A stretch of DNA of 64,000 nucleotides from Neolewinella xylanilytica (GTDB lineage Bacteria; Bacteroidota; Bacteroidia; Chitinophagales; Saprospiraceae), in NCBI RefSeq assembly GCF_002934605.1, contig NZ_PTJC01000007.1, positions 336,644 to 400,643 on the forward strand, given 5' to 3'. Of the stretch, positions 60,258 through 64,000 are shown one piece after another. The position numbers and the translations under genes were made by a program. Under the pieces are notes generated by a model. The model saw nothing but the letters and a program-made list of their open reading frames with translations. It had not been told where the DNA came from and did not search any database. The stretch's first letter is position 1. Each line of letters opens with the position of its first letter.

Positions 60258-61226
60258 TCAGTCCAGGCGCAAGAAGCGGGCGGCATTGTTATAGAGGATG
60301 TCGCGTTTCTGATCCGCGGAGAGGTAGTCGGCCTCCTCGATCACCCCGAAGGAAGTTTCGAACATGCGGGGCCAGAACAGGAAATCGGTGCCGTACATGA
60401 TCCGTTTGCCGAAGCCGGCCCGCACTAATTTTTCGATGACGTGGTTGACCTCGGCCAGCGGATAGCTCCAGATGAAGCCGGAAACATCCAGGTATACGTA
60501 GGCATGGGCCCCCATCAGCGCAATTAGCTCGTCTACCAGCGGGTAGCCGGCATGCATCACCCAGATTTTGAGCTTTGGATGCCGGGCCAGCATATCCTCG
60601 AGCAAGAGCGGATTGCCAAGCGACGCCCGGTAATTCGGTTGGGTAAGATTCGCCACGCCGTTGCCACCCGTTCCCATGTGGATGCCGACCGGTATGTTTA
60701 GCTCTTCTGCCACCGCGAAGTAGGGGGTGTAGATGGAATCGCTCGGAGACATACCCTGGTACTGCGGGGCTACCTCGGCGACCACTTTATAAAAGCCACT
60801 GCTTAGCGAATCCCGGAAATCGGCCACCGGCATATTCGGGTCAATGCCTATACCCGGAAGGATCCGTCCCGCTGGAGCGGCGTCGTGCCACTTATGCAGA
60901 ATGGTCGGCGCACCGAAGGCCACCATGGTCATATTCATATCCCGGATCCGCCGCATGGCTTCCTCTTGCATCTCCCGGTCGTTGGCCGCGGCCGGCAGCG
61001 GGTCCGCGCAGTCGTCGGTAAAGAAGGCCGGCGCCGGATCGTTGGGGTCGCCACCCGGCATGTCCGTGAGGAACCAGGGACACAAGGCGCTGGAAAACGT
61101 CGGACTCACCGGTAGGGCATGCACGTGAATATCGATGATCGGGGGCGGGGAAGCGTCATTCTGCCCAAAAAGGGAGAAGGGCAAAGCGTAAAACGGGATA
61201 CCGAGGGCAAGGGATAGCCGATACAT
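60258..61226 (-). CDS. Exported amidohydrolase-2 family protein
   Basis: This 322-residue TIM-barrel metal hydrolase or decarboxylase-like protein has a signal peptide (LGIPFYALPFSLFGQ). Metal ligands visible are HVH in IDIHVHALP, then VGIHMGTGG and IWVMHAGYPLVDEL. The last is the conserved aspartate in MYGTDFLFW. The family includes decarboxylases and lactonases, and substrates vary. The start is at the ATG 61226. It points against the carotenoid genes on both sides, and its intergenic region with the cruF-like gene is only ~53 bp. The two promoters therefore face away from each other in a shared control region. Confidence 0.82.
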   Translation of the reverse strand: MYRLSLALGIPFYALPFSLFGQNDASPPPIIDIHVHALPVSPTFSSALCPWFLTDMPGGDPNDPAPAFFTDDCADPLPAAANDREMQEEAMRRIRDMNMTMVAFGAPTILHKWHDAAPAGRILPGIGIDPNMPVADFRDSLSSGFYKVVAEVAPQYQGMSPSDSIYTPYFAVAEELNIPVGIHMGTGGNGVANLTQPNYRASLGNPLLLEDMLARHPKLKIWVMHAGYPLVDELIALMGAHAYVYLDVSGFIWSYPLAEVNHVIEKLVRAGFGKRIMYGTDFLFWPRMFETSFGVIEEADYLSADQKRDILYNNAARFLRLD

Positions 61227-61279
61227 AGGCGGAGGGATAGTGAATTTTGGTAAAAAGTACTGCGCCTTCGGTAGATTCA

Positions 61280-62026
61280 ATGAAGGAAGTAACCCAACCA
61301 TTTAGGGAATATGGCGTCTTTACCCTATCCGAAAACCAGGACGTCTTGCCGCACTCCCCCCCTTCAAACACCGCTTCCGACTTCCATAGCCTTGTTCCGG
61401 CCGAGCGATATCTCGCGGCGTTTCTCGTTTTCGCCTTCGCTTCCGGCGCTCTGGCGCATACCCTTCCCGCCGTTCTGCCCGTAACGCGGTATACAACGGA
61501 TGGCCTTTTACTCGTACTGAACGGCCTGCTGATCTTCAGTCTGTACCGGCGTAATGGGGATGTTCGGTTGTGGCGCTGGTTATTCCTGGCTTACGCTTTC
61601 ACCTTCGCCACGGAAGCCGTCGGGGTGGCTACGGGAGCCGTTTTCGGTGAGTACGCTTACGGGGCCACGATGTGGTGGCAGTGGTTGGGGGTCCCCTTCG
61701 TCATCGCGCTGAACTGGTGCGCCCTGACCCTCGCGACGAATGACCTGGCCGCCAGGGTGGTCGACGGCCCCCTGCCAACGGCCCTGCTCGCCAGTGCGGT
61801 CATTGCACTGTATGACGTTGCTATCGAACCGGTAGCCATCAGCCTCGATTACTGGCAGTGGGCGGATAACGTGGTACCCCTGCAGAATTACCTCATGTGG
61901 GCGGTCGTGGCCTTTGTCATTTCGCTACCCCTACAGTGGCTCCGCATCCGGTACCGAAGTCCTTTATTGCCCGTATATTTATTTGCGCAGCTGTTCTTCT
62001 TCATTGTCCTCAACGTCGCCCTATGA
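61280..62026 (+). CDS. cruF: CruF-like carotenoid 1,2-hydratase (DUF422 family)
   Basis: This 248-residue membrane protein with about six helices is of the CruF/carotenoid-biosynthesis DUF422 family. The family hydrates the terminal double bond of an acyclic carotenoid end (C-1',2'). The family block EAVGVATGAVFGEYAYG and the helix segment LYDVAIEPVAISLDYWQW are intact. Later residues PLQNYLMWAVVAFV complete the signature. The first ~45 residues, to PAERY, are non-conserved. It overlaps the lycopene cyclase start by 4 bp (ATGA). In monocyclic-carotenoid producers, such a hydratase plus one cyclase gives myxol- or saproxanthin-type pigments; the combination here suggests the same. Confidence 0.82.
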   Translation: MKEVTQPFREYGVFTLSENQDVLPHSPPSNTASDFHSLVPAERYLAAFLVFAFASGALAHTLPAVLPVTRYTTDGLLLVLNGLLIFSLYRRNGDVRLWRWLFLAYAFTFATEAVGVATGAVFGEYAYGATMWWQWLGVPFVIALNWCALTLATNDLAARVVDGPLPTALLASAVIALYDVAIEPVAISLDYWQWADNVVPLQNYLMWAVVAFVISLPLQWLRIRYRSPLLPVYLFAQLFFFIVLNVAL

Positions 62027-63156
62027 AATCGTATGATCTGGCCGTGATAGGAGGGGGACTGGCCGGTCTTAGCCTGCTCTACCACCTGCACCGTGCCGGT
62101 AAATTAGCGGGGCAGCGGGTACTGCTGGTGGATCCGGAGCGTAAGCAAGCCAACGACCGGACCTGGTCGTTTTGGGAAGCGGGAAGCGGGCCCTTTGAAG
62201 ATATCGTGCTGCAGCGGTGGAAGGGCGTTACGCTCCACAATGCCGGGGCTAATTTGACCTGTGACTTGGGGGCCTTTACCTATAAGTTGATCCGTAGTAC
62301 ACACTTTTACGCGAAGACACAGGAGGCCATCGCCGACGTGGCCGGCCTGGAGCGGCGCTACGCACGGGCCACCGATATACGGACCATTCCGGAGGGCGTT
62401 CGGTTCGCGGTTGACGGCGAGACGGTTGTTGCAAAGCAGGCCTTCAGCAGCCTGCCGCATCCTTTGGATCACCGGGCGGTAAAAGCGCCCTACCTGGATC
62501 AGCACTTCCGGGGATGGTACGTGGAAACCGAGGAGGATACCTTCGATCCGGCCGTGGCTACCCTAATGGACTTTCGAACGCCGCAGCTCGGGCAGACGCG
62601 CTTCTTCTACGTCCTACCCTTTTCCGAGCGCCGCGCCATGGTCGAGATCGCCATATTCAGTAACGACCACCTAGAAACGCAGGAATACGATCGCCTCCTT
62701 GGGGAGTACGTCGCTGCTTACTGGACGAAGGGGGGCTACCGCATCGAGCATACCGAGGCGGGCAACATCCCGATGACCACCTATTCCTTTCCCCGGCGGG
62801 AGGGTAAGCTCATCCACATCGGCCTGGGTGGGGGAGATGCCCGCCCCTCCACCGGTTATACCTTTTATAACGTACAACGGAAGATGATGCAGATCGCGGA
62901 GGCTTATCCCCGCTTGCCCGATCTCTCCCCGTGGCCGGAGCGGCATCTACTTTACGATGCGACCTTGCTACGTCTCCTACAGAATGGTGTCCTCCCCGGC
63001 GATCAGGTGTTTGTCGGCTTGTTCCGTAACAATCCTCCGGAGCGGGTACTGGCTTTTCTGAATGGCGAGAGCAGCCTGGTGGAGGAACTGCGACTCATGT
63101 CGACGGTACCCCTTGCACCGTTTGCTTCGACTTTTGCAAAGGAGTTGCTTCGCTGA
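62023..63156 (+). CDS. crtY: Lycopene cyclase (CrtY/CrtL type)
   Basis: This 377-residue flavoprotein starts at 62023, overlapping the cruF-like stop. The dinucleotide-binding motif is DLAVIGGGLAGLSLLYHL at about 5-22. The cyclase body has NDRTWSFWEAG, RTWSFW being typical of beta-cyclases. It continues with FFYVLPFSERRAMVEIAIF, IPMTTYSFPRREGKLIHIGLGGGDARPSTGYTF and the C-terminal LFRNNPPERVLAFLNGE. It would form a beta ring on lycopene or gamma-carotene. Whether one or both ends are cyclised is not predictable from sequence; the hydratase upstream suggests one end remains open. Confidence 0.88.
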   Translation: MKSYDLAVIGGGLAGLSLLYHLHRAGKLAGQRVLLVDPERKQANDRTWSFWEAGSGPFEDIVLQRWKGVTLHNAGANLTCDLGAFTYKLIRSTHFYAKTQEAIADVAGLERRYARATDIRTIPEGVRFAVDGETVVAKQAFSSLPHPLDHRAVKAPYLDQHFRGWYVETEEDTFDPAVATLMDFRTPQLGQTRFFYVLPFSERRAMVEIAIFSNDHLETQEYDRLLGEYVAAYWTKGGYRIEHTEAGNIPMTTYSFPRREGKLIHIGLGGGDARPSTGYTFYNVQRKMMQIAEAYPRLPDLSPWPERHLLYDATLLRLLQNGVLPGDQVFVGLFRNNPPERVLAFLNGESSLVEELRLMSTVPLAPFASTFAKELLR

Positions 63157-63640
63157 TCGGATTGATGCGTACCCTCGCAGGTCGCCTCCTTCGTACAAGT
63201 ATCGGGTGACGTTATCGCCGGACCTTATATACCCCCTGCTTAGATGCCGGAGAGGAGGCCAGGACTTCAGAGTGTGCTTGCACCTCTGAGTGTCCGAGAA
63301 GATGCGGCTTGGGTGCCGGGTAGCACCCTCGCAGGTCGCCTCCTTCGTACAAGTATCGGGTGACGTTATCGCCGGACCTTATATACCCCCTGCTTAGATG
63401 CCGGAGAGGAGGCCAGGACTTCAGAGTGTGCTTGCACCTCTGAGTGTCCGAGAAGATGCGGCTTGGGTGCCGGGTAGCACCCTTGCAGGTCGCCTCCTCC
63501 CCCTTGCCACCCTCCGAGGTGCTACAACCTTTGGGTGACGTTATCGCCGGACCTTATATATACCGTCTGATTAGATGCCGGAGAGAAGGCCAGGGCCTCA
63601 GAGTGTGCTTGCACCGCTGAGTGTCCGGGTAAAAAGGAAT
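63157..63640. repeat. Three tandem copies of a 154-bp structured element
   Basis: Copies begin at 63171 and 63325 (identical over 154 bp). A degenerate third copy begins at 63479, diverging in its 5' third and then matching again from the GGGTGACGTTATCGCC segment to GAGTGTCCG. The unit can form several stems. TCAGAG-t-GTGC-tt-GCAC-CTCTGA is a long hairpin with GGAC/GTCC outside. GGTGA-CGTTA-TCGCC is a second. GGGTGC-CGGGTA-GCACCC spans the copy junctions (63311-63328, 63465-63482). I see no open reading frame shared by the copies. A structured RNA, a protein-binding array or a mobile remnant are all possible. Confidence 0.85.
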
Positions 63641-63835
63641 AAGGAAAAATTCGCCCATCGTTCAACCAACCTTTAGGTGGGGCGTTTACAATCCTGCGCC
63701 CCAACACTGGCAACTGCTTGCCGAATTGGCGCGCTCCCTTTTCAGGATGCTTTTCATCAAAAGCGTATGTGGCAACGGCCCCAGCGCGATGAATCCTTCG
63801 CCCCGAAAAGAATTGAAAGAAATAATCCAAAGGGC
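63641..63835. other. Stretch between tandem repeats and promoters, no gene
   Basis: These ~195 bp have mixed composition, with no recognisable coding frame or RNA. A leftward frame across 63522-63830 exists on paper, but its codons show no protein-like pattern and it would run through the repeats. Confidence 0.5.
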
Positions 63836-63867
63836 TTGCAAGTACGCGATCGTTGATCGTACCTTTG
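63836..63867 (+). promoter_or_regulatory. Strong promoter P1 toward the right edge
   Basis: TTG at 63836-63838 (-33) and TACCTTTG at 63860-63867 (-7) are both consensus for the Bacteroidota housekeeping sigma factor, with a 21-bp spacer. It directs transcription rightward out of the window. Confidence 0.75.
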
Positions 63868-63939
63868 CGGCCCCCGCGAACGAGCGGCGGATGATTTTAG
63901 CTTGCGCGGATGTTTTCGAAAAGAAATTTTCCCAAACAG

Positions 63940-63970
63940 TTGCACGGTTAAAAAACTTGCTGTACTTTTG
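63940..63970 (+). promoter_or_regulatory. Strong promoter P2 toward the right edge
   Basis: TTG at 63940-63942 and TACTTTTG at 63963-63970 have a 20-bp spacer. It lies ~103 bp downstream of P1, with the same orientation and an A/T-rich spacer. Two tandem consensus promoters suggest a heavily transcribed operon, possibly rRNA, just past position 64000. No rRNA sequence is inside the window. Confidence 0.75.
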
Positions 63971-64000
63971 CAGCCGCTTTGGAAGCAAGGCGAACAAAAG

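Noticed and set aside
63171..63640. CRISPR array
   Set aside because: The units are 154 bp with two identical full copies, not short repeats with unique spacers, and no cas gene is nearby.
63522..63830. Leftward 102-codon frame near the right end
   Set aside because: It runs through the degenerate third repeat and has no domain-like pattern; it is likely chance coding.
1..64000. tRNA or rRNA genes
   Set aside because: Reading intergenic stretches on both strands, I saw no T-loop motif (GGTTCGAATCC-like) with a matching acceptor stem and no rRNA segment.

Overview
The window looks like the chromosome of a GC-rich Bacteroidota bacterium, most likely a marine or soil relative of Lewinella/Saprospiria (this placement is inference). 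The evidence is a SusC/SusD pair, two proteins ending in type IX secretion sorting domains, repeated TAnnTTTG promoter elements of the Bacteroidota type, 7TM-AraC regulators, a carotenoid set with a CruF-type hydratase, and lipoproteins with acidic residues after the lipobox cysteine. Most of the window is visibly GC-rich. The first ~2.1 kb is strikingly AT-rich and stands apart, like the edge of an acquired island.

Layout. 1-2.1 kb: AT-rich block with a ParB/Srx-like gene and a truncated nuclease-like gene (possible defence pair). 2.2-25 kb: housekeeping and accessory genes: sigma-54, M3 peptidase, nucleoside-type MFS carrier, AraC regulators, a TonB-linked receptor, a Crp/Fnr regulator plus SDR, a cysteine-free sirtuin, DusB, YpfJ-type metallopeptidase, FolB, an ECF sigma/anti-sigma-like pair, RlpA and an ABC permease. 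25-35.8 kb: QueA, a mevalonate-kinase-like GHMP kinase, a kelch lipoprotein, a CYTH protein, a REP-associated tyrosine transposase (RAYT) with three hairpin repeats, ProS, a secreted Ser/Arg-rich protein and a FadL-like porin.

36-53.7 kb: a xylan/pentose utilisation locus. SusC/SusD, GH43, a beta-lactamase-fold hydrolase, GH10 xylanase and a secreted GH30 with PKD and sorting domains handle the polymer. A pentonate dehydratase (IlvD/Edd), a GntP permease, an FAH-family 2-keto-3-deoxypentonate dehydratase and an alpha-ketoglutarate-semialdehyde dehydrogenase form the lower part of the non-phosphorylative (Weimberg) route to 2-oxoglutarate. The pentose dehydrogenase and lactonase are not in the window. 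Palindromes of LacI-operator form lie in the locus leader and, degenerately, ahead of the GH10 gene.

53.8-64 kb: PyrH, Tgt, a sorting-domain protein, Pth, and two carotenoid blocks (crtI-crtB; cruF-like + lycopene cyclase) separated by an opposing amidohydrolase gene. The right end has two identical 154-bp tandem repeats plus a degenerate third copy, followed by two near-perfect tandem promoters firing out of the window, which suggests a strongly transcribed operon (possibly rRNA) just beyond the edge. I found no tRNA, rRNA, CRISPR array or prophage inside the window.
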